Source: Leishmania martiniquensis (lineage: Eukaryota; Euglenozoa; Kinetoplastea; Trypanosomatida; Trypanosomatidae). Taken from it: a DNA stretch of 64,000 nucleotides. The notes under the pieces are model-generated. The model was not told the origin of the DNA. It saw only the letters and a program-made list of their open reading frames with translations, and did no database searches. This document shows, in pieces, positions 1-11,265 of this stretch. Position 1 is the first letter of the stretch. Each line of letters starts with the position of its first letter. Position numbers and translations under genes: made by a program. The DNA is taken from assembly GCF_017916325.1 (NCBI RefSeq), contig NC_090149.1, forward strand, positions 378,501-442,500, written 5' to 3'.

Positions 1-870
1 GCACTTATGTGAGAGGGGGTGGAATAGTCTGTCCGTGTGCCAGTGTGCGTTGGTGAGATGGACGCCGCTTCTTGGCCCGCCGAAGGTACCCATGCAAGGA
101 GAGGGTGGTGGATGAAAGGCAATGAATGACGTAAGGATATCACCAGGGTTGGAATGGCATCAGCAACGGCTGCAGTGGCACTGCACACGTCGGCGAATGC
201 GTTCGCTCCGTCGCGACCCTGATCTCTCTCTGTTGGTGCGCAAGCACGTGTGTGTGTATGTGTGTGTGTGAGTATGTCTGCGTACGCTACAGTCGCGCAC
301 GAGGTCGACGGCACGTGAGAAAGTGAGAAAAGAGGAGCACCACGGAGCGAAGCCCCGACAGACAGACAGACACACACACACACACAGATCTTTATCGTGA
401 GCGACACGGTCAGGCGTGTGTGGAAGAACACGGATACCGAGATACGATGAAGTGTGCAGGCGGCACTCACTTGCACCCACGCAGAGCTACGCGTAGGCAT
501 GCATGCGCGCAGCACCAATGGTAGCAAAAAAAAAACCTCGCCAATACGCAATGACAACAGCGAAGTGATGGAGGGGGGAGGGGGAGACTCCGAAAACGGT
601 GCAGTAGGCGAAAACGAAGATCGCCTGATGCACCGCGTCTCGTAGCAAGACTGCGCAAGTCAACCGTTCGACGGGGTGGAGGCAGAGCGGGCATCCCTCC
701 CCACCGGCAAAAGCGGCGAACAGACGCCCTATCAGCCCCCCACCCCCTCTCCTTTATACAGCAAGACCACATCCGCCTGGAACTCAGGGTGTCGCTGCTC
801 TGTCTCCCCCTCCCCTCGCCACCGCCCAACATGCACCTCTCTCCGCATTCGCAGTGGTGGTCTCCTCTCT
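1..870. other. Intergenic / 3' UTR region, no gene seen
   Basis: This lies downstream of uL16m on the minus strand and should hold its 3' UTR and the start of the next spacer. It contains a (CA)8 tract at 371-386, a poly(A) run near 526-534 and purine-rich stretches on the plus strand around 569-590. The overlapping frames on both strands translate to repetitive His/Thr/Cys/Val-rich peptides typical of non-coding microsatellite sequence. No gene or RNA is supported. Confidence 0.6.
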
Positions 871-1377
871 CTACTTGAAGACGTGGTACTCGTCCACGCG
901 ACCGCGCGGCACAACTGCCGTCTGAAGCGGAATAAACGACCGCCCTGCTAAGAAGATGCCCTCAGCCTCTGCCTGGTTCAGCCGCCGCGACGATAGCGCC
1001 ATGATCTCGAACAGCGGCACACCGGTGGTCAGCTTGTAAGCGAAGTGGTGGATGTTGCTCTTGCCGGCACCCATACGCGACTCGGGACTCTTTTGCACGA
1101 CAGGGAACTCCTCGTAGTCGGTGTGCATGGTCAGGGCGAAGGATCCACGGGGCATGCGGCGCAAGATAGCGAGGCGAGCGTTTTCCAGCTGCGACTGGGT
1201 CACCATGCCAAAGTCGGTTGTGATGAGCCCAAACAAGCCGTTGATCAGGGCAACTTCGTTGTTGATGAATCGAGGGTCGCCATACTTGCGAAACTGGCGA
1301 ATGGGTCGCCCAGTTTTGGGGTGCACGTAGTGGTACGCCCTCAGCGACGAGCTGGGCCGCAGCAGAGACGACTGCAT
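871..1377 (-). CDS. uL16m: Mitochondrial large-subunit ribosomal protein uL16m
   Basis: Encodes 168 residues of the L16/L10e ribosomal family, which binds near the peptidyl-transferase centre and A-site tRNA in the large subunit; here the mitochondrial version is expected. The C-terminal half shows the family pattern: a GSFALTMHTDYEEFP segment, then RMGAGKSNIHHFAYKL, the counterpart of the bacterial R-M-G-x-G-K loop, then PLFEIMALS. The N-terminus (MQSSLLRPSSSLRAYHYVHP) is basic and hydroxylated, fitting a short mitochondrial presequence. The frame extends upstream to a stop at 1525-1527, but that extension contains only GTG. The ATG at 1377 is the first one after a good trans-splice acceptor (AG at 1426-1427 on the minus strand) with no intervening ATG. 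It is the leftmost gene of the minus-strand cluster. Assignment to L16 is strong; mitochondrial location is inferred. Confidence 0.85.
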   Translation of the reverse strand: MQSSLLRPSSSLRAYHYVHPKTGRPIRQFRKYGDPRFINNEVALINGLFGLITTDFGMVTQSQLENARLAILRRMPRGSFALTMHTDYEEFPVVQKSPESRMGAGKSNIHHFAYKLTTGVPLFEIMALSSRRLNQAEAEGIFLAGRSFIPLQTAVVPRGRVDEYHVFK

Positions 1378-2465
1378 CGGTGCGCGCACAGGCAGATCTA
1401 GAATTTTTCGGGCAGTGTCCGACTTCTGGGAGAGGCGTTGCCGATGGGACGAAGAGAGTGCTGGAGTAAGAAGAGCCGAGTGCGTTGCCGGGGTGCGCGC
1501 ACACAACACAGCGCGCGGCCAAAGCTAGCTGCCAGGGCCGCCTGAAGACAAAGAAACACAGGGCTCGGGCGCGTACGCAACCATGCGCGCACACGTGCCA
1601 CGGCGTTCCGGCACTCCCTCGCAAAGAGAGAAGGGCAAGAGGGGGCGTCAACAGGCAGAACGGAAAACACACTCATACATGCACACGCAAGCACACATAA
1701 AAGGGGTGTGGAAGCGAAGCGGAGAGGAGTAGCGAGAAGACTGTGCAGATAAATGAGCCTCCAAGCGCGCAAGCACATTGTCGCAGCTCCCTCCCCCAGA
1801 CTCACACACACATACACACACATGTATGTGCGCACGAGTCCACATGTGCGATCGAGCAAACATTAGGTCGGGCATCAGCGTGCACGGCAGAGCAGGAGGG
1901 GGGGAATGGGAAAGAGACCGTGGGAGGGGGCCCGTCGAAGGCACCAAAGCTTCAAGAGCGGCGACGGTAACAGCTTCGGCAGCGGTGGAACACCTCGCTT
2001 CAGGGACTTCGCCAAAGGCGGCTACAGCTGAGGCACAGAGGCAGCGCACCCTCCACCGCACGCCCCACGAGGAAGCAGCCGTGAGCGAGCGCGAGAGACA
2101 CAGCGGAATTGCCTTCTTACGCAACGCCCACCACCCCCGCGATCTGCTTTCCTCCGCTTACCTGAGCGTAGAAAGGCCTCTGTGTAGGCGCTCGTTTGTT
2201 TGGCCTCATTTGAGTGATCTGACACATTTACCGAAACGTCAACGAAAGGGAAAGGCGATGAGTGCTCGTGTCGCGTGCAGCCCTTCTTCGGCATCGGGCC
2301 CGCACGCCATCCTCCGCACGCTTATGCACAGGGAGAGGGGCAGAGAAGGCGAGAGGGCAACGGCGTGCACAAGAGAGCAAGACGAGAGCTCATGCATGTG
2401 CAAAGCCACCGCCCCTCCACCGGCGTCCGCCAGCATATATAGGCTGTCATGTAAGCACGCGCGCG
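1378..2465. other. Intergenic region between RET1 and uL16m
   Basis: This is the RET1 3' UTR plus the uL16m 5' leader, both on the minus strand. It holds alternating CA/TG tracts around 1802-1825 and scattered purine tracts on the plus strand. The long plus-strand open frame across 1778-2767 begins in CA-repeat sequence and runs antisense into the 3' end of RET1; it is judged spurious. Confidence 0.55.
1425..1460 (-). promoter_or_regulatory. Candidate trans-splice acceptor for uL16m
   Basis: On the minus strand a pyrimidine-rich stretch ending CGCCTCTCCCAG places an AG at 1426-1427, about 48 nt before the ATG at 1377. No ATG lies between. This supports the short start for uL16m. It is inferred from sequence alone. 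Confidence 0.45.
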
Positions 2466-5400
2466 CTATCCGCGGAACAGCATGCGCAGTGCTCGACGAC
2501 CAGTTACCGCGCTCGCCGCCTCCGCCACTGCGTGCCGCCTTAGTTGGAATCGCGTGTGGCGCATCGCTCCTGCCGCTTGCTCTGGCACCGAGGAGATGCG
2601 GCACGGCGCGTCGGGGGGTACAGCAGCGCCTCCATCACCGTGTGCGGGTACGCTGGTTGCGAGTGGGCTTTCGCTCTGTGATGACGCAGGCAGAGTGTAA
2701 AGACGGTCTGTCCACCACGCTGACAAGGCCGCCCACGGCTTCGTCCATGCAACCCAGCTGGGCGTGAGACACGAGTACCCCCTTGTCATGGCCAGCAGCA
2801 GGTCTTCTGATAGACGGCGCGTAGGTGAATCTGAGAGAAGCGCCAGATTTATCTGCATCACCTCGGCACAGGAGCGTGGGACGTGCTCGGGGGGAGGCGG
2901 CGCTAACCCGATCTCCGCGGTAGCGGCAGCGACCTCCTCGGCAGTGAAGTTTGGCTCCGGTGTGCTTGCCAGCACCACCCCCGGCGGCGCCTTCGCCGCC
3001 AAGCGCCGCACGCCGACCTCCCGCCGAGGCAACACGTACTCCCTGGCGTGCAGCTTCAGCCCTAGTCGGTGAAGCAACTGATGCCGGTTCCACACCTGAC
3101 TCGCGAGCTTCCACTCCGTCGGCGCCTGCGCCAGAAAAGCGGCGTTGAGGTCGCTGAACAGAAGACCAGGAAACTCGGCGTTGGTGGGGGAAGCGGCTGA
3201 ATGCCGCCTGCGCGCCATGGCGAGCTCGCGGGTCGAGACTGCCATGAGCTTGTAGAGCACGCGCACGGGCAGCTCCATGGGGTCCGCAGAGGTGCTGGCC
3301 GCCGCCGTTGCCGCGTGAGGGGCGCCACTGGCCACTGCGCTGCTGCTGTCGGCGCTGTCGTTGCTACCGGACGAGTTCGCGCTCGCCGCGAACACACAGC
3401 AATGCTGCAGATCATCTTTCAGTAGCGACAGCAGGCCGCGGTAGAGTTCGGTCTGAACGCGCAGCGTTTTGGTGACGCCCATGTGCCGGCCAAGGTTGAG
3501 GTTTTCCTCGTAGGGATCTTCAATACAGAAAGAGTAACGCGTCGTCGCGCGGCTGCGGCGGGCCGCCATACTCGCGCTGCCCGCTGCCGCCCCGTCATGC
3601 CCCATCGGGAGCCTCGCTAGAGAGGCCGCCGGAGCACTACCGCTGTGCACATCGCCATAGTGGCCCTCCGCGCCGGCGAAGCTGTGCTGATGCTGGGTGC
3701 CAGAGATGCCGAACTGCGGGACAAGGCCACCCGTCTGGGCCACATCCTCGACGTCCCAGCCAAGAGCCGCCTTCGTCGTCACCCCTGGACGGTTCAGCGA
3801 CACAACGTGGTTGGCCCAGTCGAACTCGAAGGCGTAGTAGTAGAAGAAGCCAAGCAGCAGCTCGCCCGCCTGCGACTCCATAGCGGCGCGCTCCTCGGGC
3901 GTCCACGCCGGGTCAACCATGGCTGCGTACTGCGGGTCGGCGTCGACGTTATGCCGAAGCGACGCCGGAATGTCGCGCGCTGGGCACACGTATGGGATAA
4001 CGCCACGATGCACGAGGTAGTAGATCCACATGATGTTGATGGCATAGCTCGTTAGGTATCCGTTGACCGAGTTGTTGACGCCGCTCGTCTTGGACCAGTC
4101 CTTCAGCACCAAAGCGCCAGGCCGCGCGCATGGGTGGCTGAGCAGGTACCGCCGAAGCAGGTGCGAGTTGCGGATGCCGAACGCGCGGAAGCTGAGGTCG
4201 AAATCCATGCCATAGAGCTCCGGTCGGCACTCCTCGTGCAGTGGCTGCACCCGCGCACGCATGCCAGCCGACATGAAATGAAGCGGACACGTCGAGGCCT
4301 TGACAGCGCTCGTCGTGGTATCAAATGTCATGCAGCACATGTCGCGTGTGCGGTTCCACCACACCTGCTGAACAGCGGCCGACCCGACAGCCAGCCGAAT
4401 ACTCGCCTCGAGGATCGCGCTATCTGACGGCCCAGCCGGCAAGTTCAGCGAGTAGCGCACGCTGCGCGCAATGATGAGTTCTGCTTCAAGCTGTGTGTGA
4501 CCTTTATCAGCTGACGCCTCTGGTTGCGCGCTCGACGGCGACGGCGCGGCTGGCACTGCAGCCGCCGCGGACTGCAGTGCTTCTTCACGCAAGCGTTGCC
4601 GCTGCTCATCGGTCAATCGAATCGGCAGTGAGGCGTGATGCTTGATGATCGGGACTCGGGCGTGACTAATCGGCTCCAGGTTGATGAAGGAGAAGCCAGC
4701 TCGGCGCAGCAGCTCCGTGATGCTGCGCACCGCGTTCTTCTCCGACGGCGGCCACGTCCCCGCCTCCAACTCGTCAACGTCCACGACGGTAAAATCAATA
4801 TCCGAGATGCCGTCCCACACGCCAAACGCGACGGAGCTGCCGAAGATGAACACCTTCGCACGTGGGTGCCAGCGCTGCACGACCAGCTCCAACTGCGCCC
4901 TCGCCCGATGAGCCTCGGCCATCTTCTCCGCCCCGGCATCGCGCTGCACGGCTACGGCGAAGATCTTCGCACCCCACTGCTGGACAACGGGCGCCTTGCG
5001 CTTGAGAACCTCACTCCATACTGGCACCAGCTTTTCTGCAACCGTGCGCAGCCGGACGTAGTCGGCCAACATGTCGCCGTGCTGCCCGAGCGCATGCTGT
5101 TCGAGGGCCTCGTACGAGGTGTAGGCGTAGTGCAAGCACATGTCGCAGGTAAAGAGGCGTGACGGGGTGTGCTGAGACGCAGACGGCAGACCATCAGGGT
5201 CACCGCTGCCGAGAGTTGAGATGTCATTGGGCCTCGAGGCGCCCTCCGCAGCTGCCGCGCTCGTGGTGCTGATACGTCCGTCGTCGTTGCCTTCTCGCCC
5301 TTGCGTCACGTCATCCATCATCAGAGTGCCGTCTGCTGCCGGCGCAGTTGTGTACTCCCAAGGCGGCGATGCCGACGCCACGGGCGCTGATGGCGCCTTA

Positions 5401-5780
5401 AAAGCACCCGCGAACGTTTCCGGGGCCGCATCGCTCTCGCGCGTTGCCGGTACATTCGGCTCGCCCGCTGTAGCGTCACCGCGGCCTTCGCAATGTGCCG
5501 AGTCGCTCACCAGATCCTCCTGATGCGGCTGCTGAGGAGGCGCACATGGCGATAGCGGCGGCGTTTCTTTCGAGCCAGCGCCGTCGCGACGACGGTGAAT
5601 CAGGCGACGCCGCGCAGGGTTCGCAGTCGGCGGGGAGGGCCCAGCTGCAGCCGAGGAAACCGGTCCGCTGTCCTGCGGACCACTAGTCGACGCCGATGCG
5701 CTACCGCTGCTATCACGGCTGCTAGAGGCGTCGGCACCACCCGAGGTGGCTTGGTTGAACAGCATAGAGTACTTGCTCAT
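2466..5780 (-). CDS. RET1: RNA editing 3' terminal uridylyltransferase 1 (RET1/KRET1)
   Basis: Encodes 1,104 residues of the mitochondrial TUTase that adds U-tails to guide RNAs, rRNAs and mRNAs in kinetoplastids. Residues 1-205 are low-complexity and Ser/Ala/Pro-rich. A C2H2 zinc finger follows (C212, C215, H229, H234), a RET1 hallmark. The nucleotidyltransferase core has the GSS signature at G314-S316 and the acidic pair D327 and D329 in SDIDF, with D528 in MDFDLSF as the probable third metal ligand. The PAP-associated region includes LVLKDWSKTSGVNNSVNGYLT (about 557-577). Two Ser/Ala/Gly-rich inserts (about 400-425 and near the 3' third) are of a kind common in trypanosomatid proteins. The length is close to that of Leishmania RET1 (about 120 kDa). 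The start is an ATG at 5780. The classical presequence is not obvious, although import is expected from family knowledge. Confidence 0.93.
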   Translation of the reverse strand: MSKYSMLFNQATSGGADASSSRDSSGSASASTSGPQDSGPVSSAAAGPSPPTANPARRRLIHRRRDGAGSKETPPLSPCAPPQQPHQEDLVSDSAHCEGRGDATAGEPNVPATRESDAAPETFAGAFKAPSAPVASASPPWEYTTAPAADGTLMMDDVTQGREGNDDGRISTTSAAAAEGASRPNDISTLGSGDPDGLPSASQHTPSRLFTCDMCLHYAYTSYEALEQHALGQHGDMLADYVRLRTVAEKLVPVWSEVLKRKAPVVQQWGAKIFAVAVQRDAGAEKMAEAHRARAQLELVVQRWHPRAKVFIFGSSVAFGVWDGISDIDFTVVDVDELEAGTWPPSEKNAVRSITELLRRAGFSFINLEPISHARVPIIKHHASLPIRLTDEQRQRLREEALQSAAAAVPAAPSPSSAQPEASADKGHTQLEAELIIARSVRYSLNLPAGPSDSAILEASIRLAVGSAAVQQVWWNRTRDMCCMTFDTTTSAVKASTCPLHFMSAGMRARVQPLHEECRPELYGMDFDLSFRAFGIRNSHLLRRYLLSHPCARPGALVLKDWSKTSGVNNSVNGYLTSYAINIMWIYYLVHRGVIPYVCPARDIPASLRHNVDADPQYAAMVDPAWTPEERAAMESQAGELLLGFFYYYAFEFDWANHVVSLNRPGVTTKAALGWDVEDVAQTGGLVPQFGISGTQHQHSFAGAEGHYGDVHSGSAPAASLARLPMGHDGAAAGSASMAARRSRATTRYSFCIEDPYEENLNLGRHMGVTKTLRVQTELYRGLLSLLKDDLQHCCVFAASANSSGSNDSADSSSAVASGAPHAATAAASTSADPMELPVRVLYKLMAVSTRELAMARRRHSAASPTNAEFPGLLFSDLNAAFLAQAPTEWKLASQVWNRHQLLHRLGLKLHAREYVLPRREVGVRRLAAKAPPGVVLASTPEPNFTAEEVAAATAEIGLAPPPPEHVPRSCAEVMQINLALLSDSPTRRLSEDLLLAMTRGYSCLTPSWVAWTKPWAALSAWWTDRLYTLPASSQSESPLATSVPAHGDGGAAVPPDAPCRISSVPEQAAGAMRHTRFQLRRHAVAEAASAVTGRRALRMLFRG

Positions 5781-7167
5781 GATCCGCGCGTTTCAGCGAC
5801 TGCGGGACGTGCCTGGGTGTAGAGCGAAGGGCGTAGATGCAGCGTGCGTTGCTGCAAGCGCTGGAGGGCAGAAGACAGCAACACCAACGAAAGGAATGGG
5901 TGAGTGCGCGGCGCAGCGGTAGAGGTGTACGCAGATGTGTGTGCTGTGCGTATGCTCGCGTACAGTTGCCATGAGCCTCCTCCTCCTCCTCCCCCCTCTC
6001 TAATGAGATCAACGAAGTGATCGGTGGCTATGATGGCACGCGTGGCTTGTGCGGGGGCGTCTCTTTCTCTCGCTGTTTCGCTCCTCCTTCTGCTGCTTTA
6101 CGATGACACGAGGCGCTCCGTCAATCAGCAGAAGCGGAAAAGGGGGCTAACGGTGAAAAAAAAAGAGGAAAGAGCAGGCGAGAATGGTTGACGAAAAGAA
6201 AAGAGGGTAAGAGAGGGGGGACTCTGTGAGCGCGAAGGAGAGGCAGACAGACGGACGGCACCGACGGCGGAAACGGAAGGCCAGTGCACAGACGCACGCA
6301 CACGCACACACGCACGAGGCTCCACTGCAGTGATGGGGGTCGTTGTCGTCGTAATAGAGGCGTCGGAAGGGGAGAGAGAGAGGGAGGCGCAGGGGAAAGG
6401 GTGCTGTGAGAGGAGGTCAGATGGACCTCCTTTTCCTAGAGGGGAGCGCGTTCGTACGGACGTGCACACAAGGACCACCACCAACACCACCACCACCGCC
6501 AGAGGCCTTGCTGAGCCCTCTGCGAGAGATGGGCCCGTGCGCGTGGACGAGGCTAAAGACGCTGCACGCACCACCAACAATGCATGCGGCCACCTGCCAT
6601 CCAATGCAATATGCTTCCACAATGAGCCAGCCAGCCGGCCTACTACACCGACGCTTGCAGGCCTCACACACAAAGACGGTGGCTAAGCCGCGAATGCCGA
6701 TATCCAAGTTCGCGCGCTTAAGGAGGCAGTGCGATGGGGCGTACACGCACACGCATATATATATAATCTAGTTCTGTGACTGTGTGAGAGGAGAATGACC
6801 AACACAGAGAGCGAGCGAGCGAGAGAGAGGAACGGCTATTCATGCATGGAGAGAGGGGGGCGGACACGTAGAAGGCGGCAATCACTCCCGGGGGAGAGAA
6901 GAACGGGGCGAGAAGAGGCGCGAAGCAGCGTGATGAGAAGAGGGGTCGGGGGCGTCACAGCGGTCCACATCCGCACAGCGAAGAGCCGAGAGAGAACACA
7001 CACACACACACACGCACAAGAGCAGAAAACAAAACAGGAGGTGACTCGGAGAAACGGGAAAGAAGAGAAGACATGTGGCGCACGTTGGGTTACGGTTCTG
7101 ATAACGTCTTTCGAGAGCGCAGGCACTGCGGTCGAAGGAGGACGCGAGAAGAAGGGGGGGTGGAGAG
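5781..7167. other. Intergenic region between the P-loop kinase and RET1
   Basis: No gene is supported. On the minus strand a long polypyrimidine region (plus-strand purines at about 6126-6245, including A9 near 6157) ends at an AG at about 6147-6148, a plausible RET1 trans-splice acceptor. It also holds an (AC)n tract at 6996-7013, a TATATATA block near 6755-6765 and a GA-rich 6800-6950 stretch. Confidence 0.5.
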
Positions 7168-8031
7168 CTACAATTTGCTCTCAGAGACGTTAATAGAGTG
7201 CATGACGATATCTGCGTTCGAGGCTGTTTTGTCAACCAAGTCGCCATTGACAGTGTCACTGCCGCAAGCGTGCGCCATCGCCTCTCTACGATTGATGCCC
7301 CAGGCCTTCATGTGTCGCTGGCAGAGACGCTCTGTGCACACGTCACGGTCGCATGCCAGGAAAAGCTTCACATCAAACATGTCGTTTACAGCGGCCCACT
7401 CTGGGGTGCCACGGTACAGGACGTAGTTGCCCTCCACAATGATGACGCCGGCAGAGCTGCGGATACGAATGTCGCGCTCCTGAGGGTCACCGGTACCGTG
7501 ATCAAAAGACGGGACGAAGACGTCGTTGTAGAGGCCGCGCTCGTTTGGCGTCCGGATGGCGACGAGGTCGTCGTGCAGCTTGCTTGGGTTGAATGTCCAC
7601 TCCGCGCCGCGGCGATTCACGGCCTCTTGCGCGTTCGGCATCGCCAGCAGCTCCTTTCGGTAGAGGTGGTAGCCGTCCATTGGCATCACACACACCTCCA
7701 CGCCCTTGTCGCTGCTAACACCAGCATAGCAGTCGATGACGTCGCCTTCTCTTTCTGCGTCATTGATGTCTACCTTCCGGAACGATGCCATGGGATCAGG
7801 CTGATCGCTGAGCGCCTCTCGAACGGCATCTGCCAGCAGCGCCGCGATAGTTGACTTGCCGCTTCCAGGGCGACCCGCCAGGGCGACGAGAACACGAGGC
7901 ACGCGCGCCTCGCGCACCATCGGGTTTGGGTGGCGCAGGTCCTGCTGCTGATGCTCGTACAAGGTGACGATGCGCTGCACCGCGTGTGCGAGCTCCTCAT
8001 CGCTCACCAACTTGCCGCGTAGTGAGCTCAT
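7168..8031 (-). CDS. P-loop kinase, uridine kinase/pantothenate kinase-like (YFH7/FrcK type)
   Basis: Encodes 287 residues. The Walker A motif GRPGSGKST is at 53-61. It is followed by the strand and loop VMPMDGYHLY (115-124), which matches the MDGFH motif of the phosphoribulokinase/uridine kinase-like P-loop families. RRGAEWTFNP (140-149) corresponds to the R-R-G-A-P-x-T-F-D segment of YFH7/FrcK/pantothenate kinase-like proteins, and VIIVEGNYVLY (196-206) is the usual EGxY substrate strand. These families phosphorylate small metabolites with ATP, but the substrate of this branch is not known. The frame continues 121 codons upstream, yet that part is CA-repeat and low-complexity sequence. The ATG at 8031 directly follows a short pyrimidine tract and an AG (8044-8045, minus strand), so it was chosen. 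The fold assignment is firm and the substrate is open. Confidence 0.85.
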   Translation of the reverse strand: MSSLRGKLVSDEELAHAVQRIVTLYEHQQQDLRHPNPMVREARVPRVLVALAGRPGSGKSTIAALLADAVREALSDQPDPMASFRKVDINDAEREGDVIDCYAGVSSDKGVEVCVMPMDGYHLYRKELLAMPNAQEAVNRRGAEWTFNPSKLHDDLVAIRTPNERGLYNDVFVPSFDHGTGDPQERDIRIRSSAGVIIVEGNYVLYRGTPEWAAVNDMFDVKLFLACDRDVCTERLCQRHMKAWGINRREAMAHACGSDTVNGDLVDKTASNADIVMHSINVSESKL

Positions 8032-11000
8032 GATGGCCGGTGGCTGAAGCAAGAGGATGCCGGCGCCTATGTGCGTGTGTGCGTGCGCGTGGGTGGGTGC
8101 GAGAGGAAAGCGAGCGATAGCCCCTTGCTGTAGGATGCGCGCAAGTAGGGAGAGCGAAAAAAAAACAGTGTGACTACGCCTTCCTTGGACTGACACGAAT
8201 TCCTTTCGCTGCGCATGTGTGTGTGTGTGTTGGTGTTGGCGCACAACCGTGTTCATGTGCAGCATACACGCACGGAGGGGTGGAGGCAGACAGACACGCT
8301 CGACGAGCACGTGGAGAGATGAAGACAAGCAACACCAAGGGAGAGAGAAGGGAAGGGGGGGGGTAAAATAGCGCAGCACCGCTGGCGCACGCACGCTGCT
8401 GACCAGTCGTCCGCCTTCTCAGGCTTGAGAGGAGGAGGGGAGGTATGGGTACTGGGCGTGGTCCCTTTCTCCTTTTAACGAGCTCATGCAAAAGTGAATG
8501 AGATGTGCGACGGACGCGTGACAGCGTTGCGGAAGGGGGAGCGGACAGCGGCGGTGGATGTCAGTCAACGCATGACTCCACCTCTCTCTTCGTCACGTTG
8601 CTCGCACCTTTTGTGTGTGTGTGTGTGTGCTGCTCGGACGCTCTGCTTCTCTTTCCCCCTTTTTTCGTTTGCCCCCCCCCCCCGCTGGGGAAATGAGTCC
8701 ATCGTGCCCTCTCCCCCTCTTTTGATGTGTACGCTGATGCTCGGAAAGCGAAGCGGAGCGTCGCGAACGGCGCCTTCCGCCACGCCCTTGTGAATCAACT
8801 CACGTGATGACTTCAGCGACTGCGTGAGTGCGAAAGCGGAAGAGACGCACAGACTGTTGGCGAGCGTTGCCAACACGTAGACGCAGAGTCCTTATACACG
8901 AGAAGGGCCAATGCGTGAACGAGCACGTGAAGAGCCGGCAGAAAAAAGCGTCTGAAGACAAGGCCGACGAGTTTATTTAGCGGACATAACACACAACGAT
9001 GTAGGCGTGCACGCGCGCACGTATACACACTCGCCAGGCTCGACTGTGCAATACCTTAATGTTTATCATGCTGCTGCAGCCGCTGCACATCCCACCCCCA
9101 CTTCCACCCCCCACTCTAAGGCAGCCAGCATGTACGCGCTGGCTCTCAAGCTCCCCCCTCCTCTGACGCACAGTCACACACACACACACGTACTTGGTGA
9201 ACCGATAGAGATGACACGTGTGCCCGTTGTGAGGCTCATGCAGGGAGCAGCGCAAACACTAAAGGATGAGCGAGAAGGCGGCGCGAGAGGCACCGGGGGA
9301 GTGGAGGCGCAGCGACAACCTGCGGCTTGCGCGTCTGCGTGCGCGACGTCCAGAGCAGGGTGGTGGTGGTGTTGGGGGGTGGCGGCGTTTCTCCATACAC
9401 ATATGTATAAGGGCATCTCCTCGGTAATTGCATTCACTCCATTCAGTTTGCGTCGTCTCCTCCCTCCCACCTCCTCCCGGAACGAGAAGTGGTAAAGGGC
9501 AAGAGCTGAGGGAGGGAGGAAGAGGGAGGGAGGGGGGTATTAGGAGGAGGACACATACGCCAAGCACACCAGGACACTACCTGCACCGCCTACGAGGAGG
9601 AGATGACCTCAAGAGACTGTGCACGCGGAATGCATCGTCCGCTTTGGGGTCAGTGAGAAAAGAGACTGCCAACACCGCCACCGCCATAGGCCCGGCACGT
9701 GAGAGAGAACAACAACAAAAAAAACGCTGCGCTGCTAAAGGCAGTGGTCATTACACACTCAAACTTAACAGACAGGCCAGCAGAGAGAGAAAAAAGGGGG
9801 AGGGGGGAGAGCGGGAGCATGGGAAAGATGAAGCGAATTCGTTAGTTATCCCTCTCAACGACCCCGCCGGCATTGCCATTTAGCAAAGAAAAAAAAGGAG
9901 AGGGCTGAACGTTCTGTAGCCTTCATGTGCCATCCGAGCCGTGTGCTCCTCGCCTTCGTCCTTATGGCCATTGACGCCGCTCTCGCTCCCTTTTACATGG
10001 ATCGGATGGGATCACATGCGAGCCTGCTGCCAATATGCCTGTGTGTGAGGTCTGTGTGCCGCACTGGTGTTCACTCAGCAAGGGCAGTGCGTGGAAGAGG
10101 GGGAGGGGTAAAGAATGCGCGCGCAGCACACGAACGAAAGAAGCGGCTCGTGGCGACAAGCATAAAATGCCACAGAGAAGGGAAGGAGGGGCGGGCGGGC
10201 GGAGCACGAGGAGACGCACACAGGGGTGGGTGGGTGAATGCAGCCATCGAATAGCTTCTCTCGTGCTCGTCCTCACCTCCGTCCTCTTTTCTTCGTAGTA
10301 TCCTTTAGGGCTCCCCTTTTTCGCCATCGCTCGTTGGACCGTGCGCTCCGCCCCCCCTCCCCCCATCCTCCTTGGCGTCCCCCACACGCCCGCTGCTTTC
10401 CTTGACTGGGTGTACGACCGTACGTATGCGCAGCACGAAAGAATGGGTAAAGAAGAGCCACACGGGGTGGGAAGCGAAGAATTAGGTGGAGGGGGAGGAG
10501 GCGAGTGTGTGTGTGTGTCAGAGAAAGAGAAAGGCATAGCTGGAGGCCGCTCCTACATCCTTTACCGGTGGATGTGCCCATCAATGACTGTGCTGCTGAG
10601 GAGAGAGGTGGGGGGGGCAGTGTGCAAACATGTGCATGACAGGTTCATACAGCGGCCATACGCGATGGGGGCGGAGGGCTTGGAGCGAAGGGGAGAGAAA
10701 AGAGAGAAGCAAACGGAAGAGCGACGTGACAAAAAGGCAACGGCCAGCCGACACGTGCGTCTTGGCTGCCCACTCCCCGAAAATTTTACGCGACCCTCGC
10801 CGCATGGGGCACCGCCTTGTGTACATGCACTTGAGTGGCCATGTGTAGGGATGCAGTTGGGATGAGGGGGAGGAGGAGTGACAACCTTCATGACTGGTGC
10901 CGGTGCACTTGCCGCCTGGAAGCTGCGGTGTGACAAGCAGTGAGAGGGGAATCAACAGGTGGAGGGACACACCAGCCACGTGACAAGGACGCGAGCGGGC

Positions 11001-11265
11001 GCAGAAGGGGAGCAGGTGCACTGCTTCCATGACCAGAGGTTTGAAAGCTGCTTCTTTCGCTCAAGCGCACCTCCGCGCTGCATCAGGCATTGCTGGAGCG
11101 CGACTTCTGCCGCCTCTCAGCCGAGTCGACCTTCACCTCGGTATCCACGTGCTGGCTTGGGGCGGGAGACCACGATGGGGTGGCCATGGGCAAGACTGCT
11201 GGCACACCGCCAAGGCAGCGGACGCGCCGGTCGGCGGTCTTGGCGATGGCGAGCAACATCTCGCA
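8032..11265. other. Long intergenic region (3.2 kb) downstream of the antiporter gene
   Basis: This holds the antiporter 3' UTR and the kinase 5' leader on the minus strand. It contains TG tracts near 8217-8231 and 8612-8628, C/G homopolymers near 8672-8682, a CA tract near 9175-9190 and several GA-rich blocks (9490-9540, 9785-9815). All open frames on either strand look like translated repeats. About 10,740-11,260 is less repetitive, but no gene, tRNA or known retroposon was recognised in it. Confidence 0.5.

Noticed and set aside
871..1509. Longer uL16m reading frame (212 codons)
   Set aside because: The first codon is GTG and there is no ATG before 1,377, while a splice acceptor lies at about 1,426, inside the extension.
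1778..2767. 329-residue plus-strand frame
   Set aside because: It begins in CA-repeat sequence, runs antisense to the RET1 3' end and lacks protein-like composition.
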